From positions 1 to 64,000 of the forward strand of contig PMTR01000194.1 of the NCBI GenBank assembly GCA_003167255.1: DNA of 64,000 nucleotides. The letters run 5' to 3'. Of the stretch, positions 26,035 to 35,908 are shown one piece after another. The notes below the pieces were generated by a model, which ran no database searches, was not told where the DNA came from, and worked only from the letters and a program-made list of their open reading frames with translations. A program made the translations under genes and the position numbers. Origin of the DNA: Bryobacterales bacterium. Its GTDB lineage: Bacteria > Acidobacteriota > Terriglobia > Bryobacterales > Bryobacteraceae. How positions within the stretch are numbered: position 1 is the stretch's first letter; the number at the start of each line of letters is the position of its first letter.

Positions 26035-29000
26035 GTGAGGCGCCTCCCGGTCTGGCTAGCTGCGTCGCTTCTGGTGGCTTCGCTCCTTCAGGCGAAGCGC
26101 CTGCCCATCAAGACCTACACCACGGCCGATGGGCTGGCGCGGGACCACATTCTCTGCATCGTTCAGGACTCGCACGGTTTTCTCTGGTTCTGCACGGCCG
26201 AGGGACTTTCGCGCTTCGACGGATACCAGTTCACCAATTACCATACCGAGCAGGGGCTGCCCGGCAATTTGGTCACCGACTTTCTCGAGACGCGTGAGGG
26301 CGACTATTGGATCTCGACAACCGACGGGCTCGCCCGGTTCGACCCGAGGGGCGCCGGCGCAGCCCGATTCCATCGTTATCCGCTGGGCGGCCAGGGCAAA
26401 CCGGTGCCGGTCACAGTGCGGGAAGACGGCGCTGGTGGAATCTGGTGCGGCACCTCCACGGGCGAAGGTGTTTTTTACCTGGGCCCCAAGGACACCGCGT
26501 TTCGCCGCATCACCGTGCCGATGGCCGACCCGTACGTGACTGCGCTCGCGATTGACCGGCGGGGAACGGTATGGATCGGCTCGCCGAATGGACTCAACCG
26601 CCGCAATCCGGACGGGACCACGCGAGCATACACCGCCGCCGACGGCCTGCCGAATACTTCCATCATGGCACTGCGGGAAGACCATGAAGGCGGAATGTGG
26701 GTAGGGACGCGGCTCGGTCTGGTGCACATGGACGCCGCGTCGGCGCGCATGCGGGTGTACGGGACGAAAGACGGCCTTCCCGGTGCGCGCATCGAATCGC
26801 TACTCGAAACGTCGGACGGAAAGTTGTGGGTGGGCACCGTCGAAGGACTCGCCGAATGGACTCCCAGGCAGCCAGTGGACGGGCGCGAGTTCCAGGGGTA
26901 CACGGCGGCGCAGGGGCTGAGCGCCAGGCCGTGGGCGCGCTGGCCGAAGACCGCGATGGGAACCTCTGGATCGGCACGTTCGGCTCGGGCGCGATGAAGA
27001 TGGCTCGCAACGGGTTCACCACCTACACGGAAACCGACGGAGCTCCCTGGGTGTCGTCGCTCACGGAAAGCCGGCTGGGCGAAATGTGCATCCTGTACGC
27101 AACGAAAGATGGCCTGCGAATTGGCAAGTTCGACGGCCGAAGGTTCGTTCCCATCCGGCCGGCCTGGCCGAGCCAGATCACGTATTTTGGATGGGGCCGG
27201 GGACAGATGCTGGTGCAGGACGAGGCCGGGGAATGGTGGATCCCGACCGGCCAGGGACTCTGCCGGTTTGCCCGCCAGGATGGCGTGGAACGGCTGGCGG
27301 GCGCGCGTCCGAGGGCCATCTACACGAAGCACGATGGACTCCCCGGCGACGATATCTTCGCGGTGTTCGCAGACTCGCGCAACGGCATCTGGATTGGAAC
27401 CATTGGTCTGGGAAACGAAGATGGCCTGGCATTTTGGGACCGGGACACCGGGCGCGTGCATGCTTTCTCCCAGGCAGACGGGTTGCCCGCGCACCCGGTT
27501 CCGAGTGCCTTTGCCGAGGACCGCGCGGGCAACGTCTGGGTAGCCCTGTACCACGGCGGAGTGGCGCGTTACCGCCAGGGCCGGTTCACGGTATTCGGAG
27601 ACCGCGATGGAATCTCCGGCGGTCCGCGGGCGCTCCTCGCCGATTCGGCGGGGCGGCTCTGGGTGGGGAGCACGCGGGGCCTGATCCGGATCGACGATCC
27701 CACCGGGGACCGGCCGCACCTGGTTGTCTACGGCACGGCGCAAGGCCTCTCCAGCAGCGATGTCGGCGCGCTTACCGAAGACCGCTGGGGACGCATTTAT
27801 GCCGCCACCGGGCGCGGCATCGACCGGTTCGACCCGCAGCCCGAAGGGAGCGGAGAACCGGCGGCGGCACCGCCGGCGCTACCGGGCCTGGGCCGCATCC
27901 AGCATTACACCACCGCGGACGGCGTGGCTCCGGGCGAACTGGATCTGGCATTCCGGGACCGGCAGGGGAGCTTGTGGTTCAGCACGCCATTGGGCCTCTC
28001 GCAGCTTGTTCCCACGGTGGACCGCCCGCAGTCTCCACCCCCGGTGCTGGTTACCGGTGTGAGCGTGGGAGGCGTGGCACAGGCCATCTCCGATCTGGGA
28101 CAGTCCACCGTCTCCGGGTTGCGATTCCCGCAAAACCCGCTGCGCGTGGACTACGTGGGGCTGGGTTTCCTGCCGGGCGGAGCGCTTCGTTATCAATACA
28201 TGCTGGAAGGCGCGGATAGCGATTGGAGCGCGCCCACCGACCAGCGCACGGTCATTTACGCCAGGCTGGCGGCGGGGAGTTACCGTTTCCTGGTGCGCGC
28301 GATGGCGGGCGACGGCATCGCCAGCCCACAACCGGCGAGCGTGGTATTCACCATTCTGCCGCCGGTGTGGCGCTCGTGGTGGTTCCTGCTGGCCTGCGGG
28401 ACGGTGATGGCGCTGCTTATGTACGCGCTGTACCGCTACCGGCTGGCGCAGTTGCTGGCGGTGGCCAACGTGAGGACGCGCATCGCCACGGACCTGCATG
28501 ACGATATCGGAGCGAGTCTTTCGCAGATCGCGATTCTGAGCGAGGTGGCGCAGCGGGAAGCGGGCAAGGAGGCGCGCCATGGGCCATCGCTTTCGGAGAT
28601 CGCGGGAATCTCGCGCGAGCTGGTCGATTCCATGAGTGACATCGTGTGGGCCATCAATCCCGACCACGACCGGCTCAGCAACCTGGTGTACCGCATGCGG
28701 CGTTTCGCGACCGACCTGCTGGGCGCGCAAGGGATGGCGCTCGAGTTTCGCTCGTCGGTGGCCGATCGCGACTTGCGGATCGGAGCGAATGTCCGGCGGC
28801 AGATCTACCTGATCTTCAAAGAGGGAACCCACAATATCGCGCGGCATTCGGGCGCGAGCCGCGTGGAAGTGGAACTGGATCGCACCGGAGATGGCATGGT
28901 TTTGCGCTTGCGCGACAACGGCAGGGGATTCGACGCGAGCGCCGGGAGCGACGGCCACGGACTGACCAACATCCGAAAGCGCGCCGCTGCTTTGGGCGCC

Positions 29001-29117
29001 GAAGTGGAATGGCAGTCCGTGCTGGGCCAGGGGACGACGCTGCGCATGACCGTGCGGCTGGAGCCGGCAAGAAGCCTATCAGTATTGAGGGGCAGAATGA
29101 CCGGGCGTTTCCGGTAG
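26035..29117 (+). pseudogene. Propeller-type (Reg_prop/Y_Y_Y) sensor histidine kinase, split by one frameshift
   Basis: Read across one frameshift this is a sensor of about 1027 residues. It has a signal peptide (GTG start, MRRLPVWLAASLLVASLLQA), two seven-bladed regulator propellers with many DGLP and G.LWIGT blades, a Y_Y_Y domain (LRYQYMLEGADSDWSAP), one membrane helix, and HisKA_3 (DLHDDIGASLSQIAIL) with HATPase (DNGRGFD, HGLTNIRKRA). The 5' frame runs 26035-26997 and the 3' frame takes over near 26921. A single missing base in GCGCCAGGCC, probably one C, restores GLSAQAVGALAEDRDGNLWI. This could be a real lesion or an assembly error. The cognate regulator is probably at 31269. The last codons overlap the promoter of 29127. 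Confidence 0.8.
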
Positions 29118-29126
29118 GCTGGTAAC
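29076..29126 (+). promoter_or_regulatory. Shared promoter box, copy A
   Basis: The core CTATCAGTATTGAGGGG (29076-29092) ends 34 nt before the ATG of the gene at 29127. The whole 51 bp is nearly identical to copy B at 31218-31268. TAGGCT (29115-29120), a TAnnnT -10 candidate, sits at -12 to -7 relative to the ATG, implying a leaderless transcript. The copy lies inside the last codons of the sensor kinase gene. Confidence 0.6.
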
Positions 29127-31142
29127 ATGGGGTACATCAGGATGCTGCGGTGGGCGAGCGTGCTGCCGTTGTGGGCTGCGGCGGCCTCGGCGGCGGTACC
29201 GGTTCTCAGCTACACACTCGGGTCGCCGGTCACTTTCGCGACACATGCCCAACTGGCCGGCTATGGGTTTCAGTGGGGTCCGTCGGACGGCCAGTTCGGA
29301 GCTATCCCGGGGATCGGTAACAATTACACGTTCTATGGCACGGCAGGCTCGGCGGCGTCGTGCGCGGGAACACCGGGTACCAACGGAACCTACACGTTCA
29401 CCGGCACGCTCGATCATGTAGCCGGAAGCAATGGCTGCAAGAAACTGTTTGGCCCCGGCGATGGTCCGTCCGGCTGGGTATTTGACCGGGACTATGCCGG
29501 CGGCGGCCAGGTACTCAAGTTCGCGAGCGGCGGCAAAAGCGGATACCTGATGCCGTTTCACGGCGAATACCACTGGCAGAATCCGGCCACCACGAATCAC
29601 GAGTGCGCCGTCTCCGGCGGCACCACCGTGCCGTGCTTCTATTCGGGGATTGGCCTCGCGGTATCCACCGACAACGGCAAGACCTTCCAGGTGGTGGGAC
29701 AGATCATGCAGCCGAGCCAGCCGCTTTCGGTCTACACAGGCGGCGGCCAGAACATGCACGTGGGGTATGGATCGCTGATTGTGGCCGATGCAAGCGGCAA
29801 TCATCTCGATAACCCGCCCGCCGACCCGACTGCGGCGTACTTCTACCTTTTCTTTGCGGACCTGGTGCCGGGATCGCCGGGTTACTGCGCGGCGAACACC
29901 TGCGCGGGTGTGGCGCGCGCCAAATACTCGGATCTAATTGCCGCCGCGTTTTCCGGCGATCCCAACCAGGTGGCGAAAGTGTTCTACAAGTACGACGGCG
30001 CCTCGCCGAATCCGTGGACCGAGCCAGCGACCAGCGCCACACCCGATCTTTCGGGCACCGCCGGGAAGTACGCGCCCCTGTGGACCGACGGGCCGGATGC
30101 GGGTGAAGTGATCTACGACAGCGCCTTCAATGTGTACCTGGCGGTGGTTCAGACCTCAGCCGGCGTCTATCTGCGGGCATCCAGCGATCTGATCCATTGG
30201 TCGTCAGCCATCGGCCCCACGTATAACGAGCCGGGCCGCACGCTGTATTATCCGGCCCTGATGGGCGAAACCGGCGACCCCACCATCGGCGGACCCGCGC
30301 CACGCATCTACTTCAGCAGTTTTCCCACCGGCTCCTTTCCCGACTACACCACGCAGATCTTTGAGAGCGTGACGATCACGCTCTCGACGGCGCCGCCGGG
30401 GCCGTTGCTGACGCCGGCCGCGGTGGAAAATGGCGCGACCTATATTTCGGGAGGCCTGGTGCCGGGCTCATGGGCGCAGGCGAGGGGCTTCAATTTTGGC
30501 GGTACGACACGCATTTGGGGAACTGCCGATTTTGTGGGGCTCGGCAACGATCTCCCAACGAGTTTGAACGGTGTCGCCGTGAAGGTGAACGGATTGGCGG
30601 CGGCGATCTACTACATCTCGCCGGACCAGGTAAATTTCCAGGTGCCGGCCGGAGTCGCCGGCAACGCTACGGTTCAAGTGTTCAACAGTGGTGTGGGAAG
30701 CAATATCGTAACGGTGGCGGCCGCGACAAATTCTCCCGGTATTTTCCCGGTGATTGAGAATGGAATCAATTACGCGGGGGGCGTGTTTCTGGACGGGAAG
30801 CGGGTGGGAGATCCTTCGATTGGTCCGGCGTTCCGTAACGCCAGGCCGGGAGACGTAATCCAGCTCTTTGCTACCGGCCTGGTGCCTTCTCCCGCCGGCG
30901 TGCTGGTGAGTCTGCAAACTGTCAGCGGGGTCACCGTGACCATCGGAGCCGTGACTGTGCCGGCGGATTTTGCGGGCTTGGTGGCCGTCGGGGAATTCCA
31001 GATCAATTTCACGGTGCCGCAGCAGTTCTCGAGTTTGCCGGCAGGGAATTATCCGCTGACCATTTCACTGAATGGAGTATCGTCGCCCGCATCCATCGAT
31101 TCGAATCCGCAGGGGGCGGTGGTGCTGCCGGTTCAGCATTAA
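29127..31142 (+). CDS. Exported propeller-like protein with TIGR03437 C-terminal domain
   Basis: A 671-residue secreted protein. Signal peptide: MGYIRMLRWASVLPLWAAAA. The body (about 25-420) looks like a five-bladed propeller of the glycosidase or DUF4185-like kind: GFQWGPSDGQFGAI, SGWVFDRDYAGGG, FYSGIGLAVSTDNGKTFQVV, PLWTDGPDAGEVIYD and YLRASSDLIHWSSAI. Several short Cys-bearing loops (ASCAGTPG, GYCAANTCAG) are present. The C-terminal TIGR03437 domain (about 430-671) has ENGATYISGGLVPGSWAQAR, YYISPDQVNFQVPAG and FATGLVPSPAGVL. No catalytic residues could be confirmed. It lies between the sensor kinase and response regulator genes and starts from promoter copy A without a clear ribosome-binding site. 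Confidence 0.8.
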   Translation: MGYIRMLRWASVLPLWAAAASAAVPVLSYTLGSPVTFATHAQLAGYGFQWGPSDGQFGAIPGIGNNYTFYGTAGSAASCAGTPGTNGTYTFTGTLDHVAGSNGCKKLFGPGDGPSGWVFDRDYAGGGQVLKFASGGKSGYLMPFHGEYHWQNPATTNHECAVSGGTTVPCFYSGIGLAVSTDNGKTFQVVGQIMQPSQPLSVYTGGGQNMHVGYGSLIVADASGNHLDNPPADPTAAYFYLFFADLVPGSPGYCAANTCAGVARAKYSDLIAAAFSGDPNQVAKVFYKYDGASPNPWTEPATSATPDLSGTAGKYAPLWTDGPDAGEVIYDSAFNVYLAVVQTSAGVYLRASSDLIHWSSAIGPTYNEPGRTLYYPALMGETGDPTIGGPAPRIYFSSFPTGSFPDYTTQIFESVTITLSTAPPGPLLTPAAVENGATYISGGLVPGSWAQARGFNFGGTTRIWGTADFVGLGNDLPTSLNGVAVKVNGLAAAIYYISPDQVNFQVPAGVAGNATVQVFNSGVGSNIVTVAAATNSPGIFPVIENGINYAGGVFLDGKRVGDPSIGPAFRNARPGDVIQLFATGLVPSPAGVLVSLQTVSGVTVTIGAVTVPADFAGLVAVGEFQINFTVPQQFSSLPAGNYPLTISLNGVSSPASIDSNPQGAVVLPVQH

Positions 31143-31153
31143 GGGCTGGATCA

Positions 31154-31180
31154 GAGCCGCGACCGTAATGTAAGAGAGCG
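31154..31180. repeat. REP-like element, diverged copy
   Basis: GAGCCGCGACCGTAATGTAA followed by GAGAGCG. This is the dispersed 22-mer of 18781 with a 5-bp insertion in its middle. It lies 11 bp downstream of the stop of the TIGR03437 gene and about 40 bp upstream of promoter copy B. Confidence 0.7.
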
Positions 31181-31217
31181 TCGCCGGCCGATGGAGCGAC
31201 TCCTGGCGGTCAGAACA

Positions 31218-31268
31218 CTATCACTATTGAGGGGCAGAACGACCGGGCTTTTCCGGTAGGCTGGTAGC
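31218..31268 (+). promoter_or_regulatory. Shared promoter box, copy B, upstream of the response regulator
   Basis: The core CTATCACTATTGAGGGG (31218-31234) ends exactly 34 nt before TTG 31269, the same distance as copy A to its ATG. TAGGCT (31257-31262) occupies -12 to -7. Between core and start the two copies differ at only a few positions, including ATG/ACG inside the mini-frame before a conserved TAG. An upstream GGAGCGACTCC inverted repeat (31192-31202) could be an extra operator. Confidence 0.6.
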
Positions 31269-31946
31269 TTGGGAATCGACGGATCAGCGAAGACGCGGGA
31301 AAATGGCGGACCGATCAAGGTGGCGATCATCGAAGACGACCGCCGCATTCGCGACGGTCTGGGCACGCTCATCAACGGCACGGCTGGCTACCGCTGCAAT
31401 CTTTCGTTCCGGTCCATGGAGGATGCGCTGGCGCACGCCTGGAGCCCGGTCCCGGATGTCGCCCTGGTAGACATCGGGCTGCCCGGCATGTCGGGCATCG
31501 ACGGCCTCTCGCGTCTGCGCGAAAAGTATCCCGGGGTGGCGCTGCTGATGCTCACTGTCTACGAGGACGATGAGCGGATCTTTGAGGCTTTGTGCGCCGG
31601 AGCGAGCGGCTATCTGCTCAAGAAGACCCCGCCCAACAAGCTGCTGGAGTGCCTGGGGGAAGTGTTGCGAGGCGGCGCGCCGATGTCGCCGGAGGTGGCG
31701 CGGCGCGTGCTGCGGCTGTTCCGCGAGATTCGCCCTCCCGAGCGCGTGGAGTACGACTTGACGCCGCATGAACTGCGACTGCTGAAACTGCTGGTGGAGG
31801 GCCACAATTATCAGAGCGCGGCGGGCGAGCTGGGTGTGAGTTTCAGCACCATCAACTTCCACATGCAGAATATATACGGAAAGCTCCAGGTGCACTCCAA
31901 GTCGGAGGCGGTAGCGAAGGCGCTGAGACAGCGACTGGTGAGGTAG
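31269..31946 (+). CDS. NarL/FixJ-family response regulator
   Basis: A 225-residue DNA-binding response regulator. The receiver domain (about 17-135) has the acidic pocket IIEDDRR, phospho-acceptor D68 in VALVDIGLPGMSG, the Thr switch in LLMLTVYEDD and the Lys of GYLLKKTPP. A LuxR-type helix-turn-helix fills 155-220 (LTPHELRLLKLLVEGHNYQS; FSTINFHMQNIYGKLQVHSK). The start is TTG, chosen because it aligns with the ATG of the duplicated upstream region at 29127. No ATG is available before the receiver. It is the likely partner of the HisKA_3-type sensor at 26035, from which it is separated by the TIGR03437 gene, and may control its own promoter box. Confidence 0.88.
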   Translation: MGIDGSAKTRENGGPIKVAIIEDDRRIRDGLGTLINGTAGYRCNLSFRSMEDALAHAWSPVPDVALVDIGLPGMSGIDGLSRLREKYPGVALLMLTVYEDDERIFEALCAGASGYLLKKTPPNKLLECLGEVLRGGAPMSPEVARRVLRLFREIRPPERVEYDLTPHELRLLKLLVEGHNYQSAAGELGVSFSTINFHMQNIYGKLQVHSKSEAVAKALRQRLVR

Positions 31947-32077
31947 AGCAGGGTCGAAGGCAAGAACCAGGCGGACGGGGGCGTCCGGCGCGGCCAACCG
32001 GACCGCCTCACGCCGGTGACTGGTGGTCTGCAGCCGAAATCCTGATCGTCAACGAAGGTCCCGTTTTCACTCGCCGT

Positions 32078-32115
32078 CGCCGACATTACGTCGGCGTTGC
32101 GGGCCGGAGGCCCGC
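32078..32115. terminator. Two hairpins after the response regulator gene
   Basis: CGCCGAC-ATTAC-GTCGGCG (32078-32096) is followed at once by GCGGGCC-GGA-GGCCCGC (32099-32115), both perfect 7-bp stems. They lie about 135 bp after the regulator stop and just before promoter copy C. No U-tract follows, so intrinsic termination is uncertain. The segment 31947-32077 in front of them shows nothing I can name. Confidence 0.45.
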
Positions 32116-32265
32116 TCCACGGTGCTGTGCGGGGACGGATACCTCGGGACATATTGGTCACTCTGAGTGACCGAGACCACTGGTAATGTTGAGGGGTGCG
32201 CGGCAAGCGGCGACTCTGTACAATTCTGTCTATGCATCCCGGAGGGGGATTGGTTCAAGGAGGAG
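32111..32265 (+). promoter_or_regulatory. Shared promoter block, copy C, with palindromic operator
   Basis: From CCCGCTCC (32111) to the TACAAT region this block is a diverged duplicate of 35909-36030. It contains the perfect inverted repeat GGTCACTC-T-GAGTGACC (32156-32172), the box core CTGGTAATGTTGAGGGG (32180-32196) and a TACAAT -10 element (32219-32224). Here the gene has gained a conventional leader: AAGGAGGAG (32257-32265) precedes ATG 32273. The ancestral start position would be the ATG at 32232, 35 nt after the core. Confidence 0.65.
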
Positions 32266-32272
32266 ATCGAAC

Positions 32273-35200
32273 ATGCGCATGCGGACTCGGGCGATAGTCC
32301 TGATCGCGGTAGCCGCGGCTTTCGGCATCTTCGTTGGGAAACGCCTGCTTTATCCCACCGTCACTCCCCTGGCCGCTTCGCTGACATCTCCGGCGGCGCA
32401 GTCGTATCTGGTGATCCTGGGCGTCGGCGATACGACGGGGACGACGTGGGATGGCACGATTGCCGCTACCGGAGCCGCCATCCTGAATCTGCGAGGCTGG
32501 CGATTCTCGGATACGGACGCGGTCACGGGGACCACGGGCTGGAAGCTGTCCACCCGGGAGTCTCCCGCGGGTCCCTCGGCATCATCCGGGCCGCTGCAGG
32601 AGAACGGCGTCATCGTCACCATCTCGGCAGCCAGTGGTCCCGTCAGCTTCGACGTCAAAACGGCACAGGGAAACTTCAGCTTCTCCTCAACGGACGTCCC
32701 CTTTGGCGCCAGCAAGTCGTTTCTGAAAGGCAGCGCGCTGGTGGCGCAGACGGCCACGGGGCTGCAGTTGACCACCTCGAATGAGGAAGAGGATTTCCCG
32801 GCCATGGCTCAGTCCGGCGATGACGTGTACCTGGTCTACACCGAATTCGTTCACGGGGACCGCTCCCAGGCCCTGGCCCAGAACGTCAAGCAAACCATCA
32901 CCGATTTCACTTCCTTCGCCCGCGCCGCCGGCGGCGATCAGGTCTTCCTGATGCACTACTCCAAATCGCAGCGCGTCTGGATCGGCCCGTTCCCGGTCAC
33001 AGGCGCCGGCGAGGACATGATGCGCAACGCGGTTGCGATTGACGGCCAGGGGCGCGCCTGGATTCTTTATTCCGCGCGGCGGGCCGGTAACTCCGATATT
33101 TACGCCCGCTACACGCGCGCCGATGGCGTCATGTCGGCGGAGATCCGCCTCACCACTGATCCTGGAACCGATCTCTTCCCCGTGGCCGCCACCGACGCAG
33201 CGGGCCGGGTTTGGGTGGCATGGCAGGGATTCCGCAACAACAATCTCGAAGTTCTGGCCAGCGTTCAGAACGGCGACACGTTCTGGCCGGAGACCATCGT
33301 TTCCACCTCACCGGCCAGCGACTGGGACCCTGCCATCGCCACGGCCGCAAACGGCGAAGTGGCCATTTCCTGGGATACCTACGATAAAGGCGATTACGAC
33401 GTCTACCTCCGCCGGGTCCAGTTCACGGACCACGTGGGGATGGATGCGCCGATCCCGATCGCCGCAACGCTGAACTTCGAGGCTCGCAGTTCCATCGCCT
33501 ACGACCCGCAGAACCGCTTATGGATCGCCTACGAGGTCTCCGGACCCGACTGGGGCAAGGATTACGGTCTGTACGACACCACCGGAATCGCTCTCTATCA
33601 CAACCATACGGTTCAGGTTCGATGTCTGGTGGGGAGCGATCTTTACTCCACCACCAACGATGTCGCCACGGCGCTGCCGGGCGCGCCCGCGGCCCAACTG
33701 TTCCTGCCGTCGATATCGGGCCCTTACGGTCCTCAGCCCGACCCCAATCTCGCGCTGAACCGCAAACCGAACGCGGACCTGGGGCTTTCGATCAGGCAGG
33801 ACGGGCCCAAGAACAGTTTCCCGCACCTGGCCACGGATTCCGATGGCACGGTGTACCTCTTATTCCGCGAGCCCGCGGGCGACGGGCTTTCCACCAGCCA
33901 GGCCACGGGCCCTACGATCGGCTCGATCTGGGTCTCGGCGATGGTGTACTTTGACGGCAGCCAGTGGCACGGGCCGGGTGTGCTGGCGAGTACGGACACG
34001 CTCAGTGACAGCCGCCCCGCGATCCTTCCCCAGGGTCCCGGGCACCTGTTGATCGCGCACTCGATGGACCACCGGCTGACGCCGCTGCCGAATGGGACGC
34101 CGCAGGCGGACAGCGCCAACTCCGATATTTACGCGCTGGACCTCTCCGTCACGCGGACCCAGCAGTCGCCGCAGTTGCAGAAACTGGCGCCGGTGACGCC
34201 CGCGACGCCGGATCCTTCGGTCGCCGCCGAGGCCGCGTCAGTGGCGCTGGATCGGAGCTACCATCCCACGGTCAACGGCCAACAGTACCAGCTTGTGCGG
34301 GGGGATTTCCACCGCCACACGGAGATCTCCTTTGACGGCCAACGCGATGGTCCCCTGATCGACAGCTACCGCTATTTCATCGATGCGGCGTCGCTTGGCT
34401 GGGTGGGGTGCTGCGATCACGATGACGGATCCGGCCGCGAATACTCATGGTGGATCGTTCAGAAGTTCACGGATGCCTACACGCTGGGCTCCAAGTTCGT
34501 GCCGATGTTCTACTTTGAGCGCAGCGTCGCCTATCCGGAGGGACACCGCAACGTGCTCTTCGCGCAGCGCGGGGTTCGTCCACTACCCCGCCTTCCCATA
34601 TCGGCGGTTACGTCGAGCACGCCGGGCCCGCCCGCGCCCGACACTACCATGCTGTATGCGTATCTGCATTTCTTCAACGCTATTTCCGCCCCACATACGA
34701 GTGCTACGGACGCAGGGACGGACTGGCGCAACCACGATCCGGTGGTCGAACCATTTGTGGAAATCTATCAGGGCGCCCGCCAGGATTACGAGATGCCCGG
34801 CGCGCCCCGAGCCAACACCGCTTCCGATTCGATCGCCGCCTTCGAGGCCGCCGGTTACGTGTCGAACGCGCTGGGCCTGGGCTACCAGCTTGGGTTCGAG
34901 GCCTCCAGCGACCACGTCTCCACACACATCTCCTATACCAACATCTGGGTGACCTCCCCGACCCGCGCCGCCATCATGACGGCCCTGCACGCGCGCCACC
35001 TGTACGGCTCCACCGACAACATCCTGGCGGATTTCCGCAGCGGCACGCATTTCATGGGCGAATCTTTCACCACCAGCACGCCGCCGGTGTTCACCGTGCG
35101 TCTTTTCGGCACCAATAGCTTCGACAGTGTGGTGGTGGTCAAGGACGGCAATGTGGCTTATTCGACCAAAGGCGATCGGGTGATCTCCTTCACCTGGCAG

Positions 35201-35323
35201 GATACAGCCGCGGTAAAGGGCAAGACCAGTTACTACTATGTGCGCGGTGTCGAGACGCCGCTGACGGGGCAGGTCACGGGGCAGATCGTTTGGGTGAGTC
35301 CGATGTGGGTGACGATGCAATGA
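32273..35323 (+). CDS. Exported BNR-propeller plus PHP/DUF3604-like metallohydrolase
   Basis: A 1016-residue extracytoplasmic protein. Signal anchor: MRMRTRAIVLIAVAAAFGIF. The middle (about 170-620) is rich in propeller-like blades (DVYLVYTEFVHGDRS, RAWILYSARRAGNSDIYARY, VWVAWQGFRNNNLEVLAS). The C-terminal third is a PHP-type phosphoesterase-like domain: GDFHRHTEIS with H680 and H682, CDHDDG with D715 and H716, E749 in YFERSV, H758 in EGHRNV, and EASSDHVSTHISY near the end. These are the metal ligands expected of DUF3604-like PHP domains. The ATG at 32273 has a perfect ribosome-binding site. Its stop overlaps the next start (ATGA). Confidence 0.8.
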   Translation: MRMRTRAIVLIAVAAAFGIFVGKRLLYPTVTPLAASLTSPAAQSYLVILGVGDTTGTTWDGTIAATGAAILNLRGWRFSDTDAVTGTTGWKLSTRESPAGPSASSGPLQENGVIVTISAASGPVSFDVKTAQGNFSFSSTDVPFGASKSFLKGSALVAQTATGLQLTTSNEEEDFPAMAQSGDDVYLVYTEFVHGDRSQALAQNVKQTITDFTSFARAAGGDQVFLMHYSKSQRVWIGPFPVTGAGEDMMRNAVAIDGQGRAWILYSARRAGNSDIYARYTRADGVMSAEIRLTTDPGTDLFPVAATDAAGRVWVAWQGFRNNNLEVLASVQNGDTFWPETIVSTSPASDWDPAIATAANGEVAISWDTYDKGDYDVYLRRVQFTDHVGMDAPIPIAATLNFEARSSIAYDPQNRLWIAYEVSGPDWGKDYGLYDTTGIALYHNHTVQVRCLVGSDLYSTTNDVATALPGAPAAQLFLPSISGPYGPQPDPNLALNRKPNADLGLSIRQDGPKNSFPHLATDSDGTVYLLFREPAGDGLSTSQATGPTIGSIWVSAMVYFDGSQWHGPGVLASTDTLSDSRPAILPQGPGHLLIAHSMDHRLTPLPNGTPQADSANSDIYALDLSVTRTQQSPQLQKLAPVTPATPDPSVAAEAASVALDRSYHPTVNGQQYQLVRGDFHRHTEISFDGQRDGPLIDSYRYFIDAASLGWVGCCDHDDGSGREYSWWIVQKFTDAYTLGSKFVPMFYFERSVAYPEGHRNVLFAQRGVRPLPRLPISAVTSSTPGPPAPDTTMLYAYLHFFNAISAPHTSATDAGTDWRNHDPVVEPFVEIYQGARQDYEMPGAPRANTASDSIAAFEAAGYVSNALGLGYQLGFEASSDHVSTHISYTNIWVTSPTRAAIMTALHARHLYGSTDNILADFRSGTHFMGESFTTSTPPVFTVRLFGTNSFDSVVVVKDGNVAYSTKGDRVISFTWQDTAAVKGKTSYYYVRGVETPLTGQVTGQIVWVSPMWVTMQ

Positions 35324-35655
35324 AGCTGGTTCTGCTGCTCCCGCTGCTACTCGCCCCGCATCTCGATGCTCAGCCGCTTCGTCCGTTGCACGTCTCCGCG
35401 GAAGGCAACATCCTGGACGACTCCAACAATCCCGTGCTGCTCCGCGGCCTCAATCGCAGCGGCACCGGCTCCGGAAATGCCGACGCCACCGCGACGGATG
35501 CCGCCACGGTGTTCTTCGCCGGCCTGGTGGGCCCGGGCGAGTTCCAGTTCAACGTCGTGGTGCCGGCTTCCCTCGCCAACGGCGACCAGCCCATCACGGC
35601 AACCTACGGCGGCTTAACCACGCGGCCGGGGACCCTGATCACCGTTCATAATTGA
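35320..35655 (+). pseudogene. Internally deleted GH5-TIGR03437 gene (remnant, 111 aa, frame intact)
   Basis: A 111-residue open frame with a signal peptide (MKLVLLLPLLLAPHLDAQ). The next 30 residues (LHVSAEGNILDDSNNPVLLR then GLNRSGTGSG) look like the first strand region of a GH5-type cellulase. After NADATATDA it jumps directly into the end of a TIGR03437 domain (VFFAGLVGPGEFQFNVVVPA to LITVHN), almost identical to the end of the protein at 36031. The catalytic barrel and most of TIGR03437 are missing, an in-frame loss of several hundred residues. The start overlaps the PHP gene stop by 4 nt. It may still be made as a small secreted peptide. Confidence 0.7.
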
Positions 35656-35747
35656 AACTCCGGCGGCGCAAGCCAGCGGCCGGACAAGCAGGCCGCGCCC
35701 TCGGGACCGGTCCCGTGACCGCGAGGAAAGGTTCGCGGGACGGGCAC

Positions 35748-35769
35748 CGCTCCCTTACGGTCGCGGCTC
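35748..35769. repeat. REP-like element, full copy
   Basis: CGCTCCCTTACGGTCGCGGC plus TC, a full copy of the dispersed 22-mer. A neighbouring inverted pair GTCCCGTGACC/GGTTCGCGGGAC (35711-35742) adds a second stem. The element lies in the spacer 35656-35908, which otherwise holds nothing recognisable. Confidence 0.8.
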
Positions 35770-35908
35770 GCATCGGGGCCATTAGCCTGGGCGATGGATT
35801 GCGGAAAGGCACGCGCGAGTGAGCGGCCGCGGAAAGGCACCAAGCCAGCCGGTCATCGATATTGCAGATGGACTGGTCATTTGCTGACAGGCGCTAACCG
35901 GCATTATG

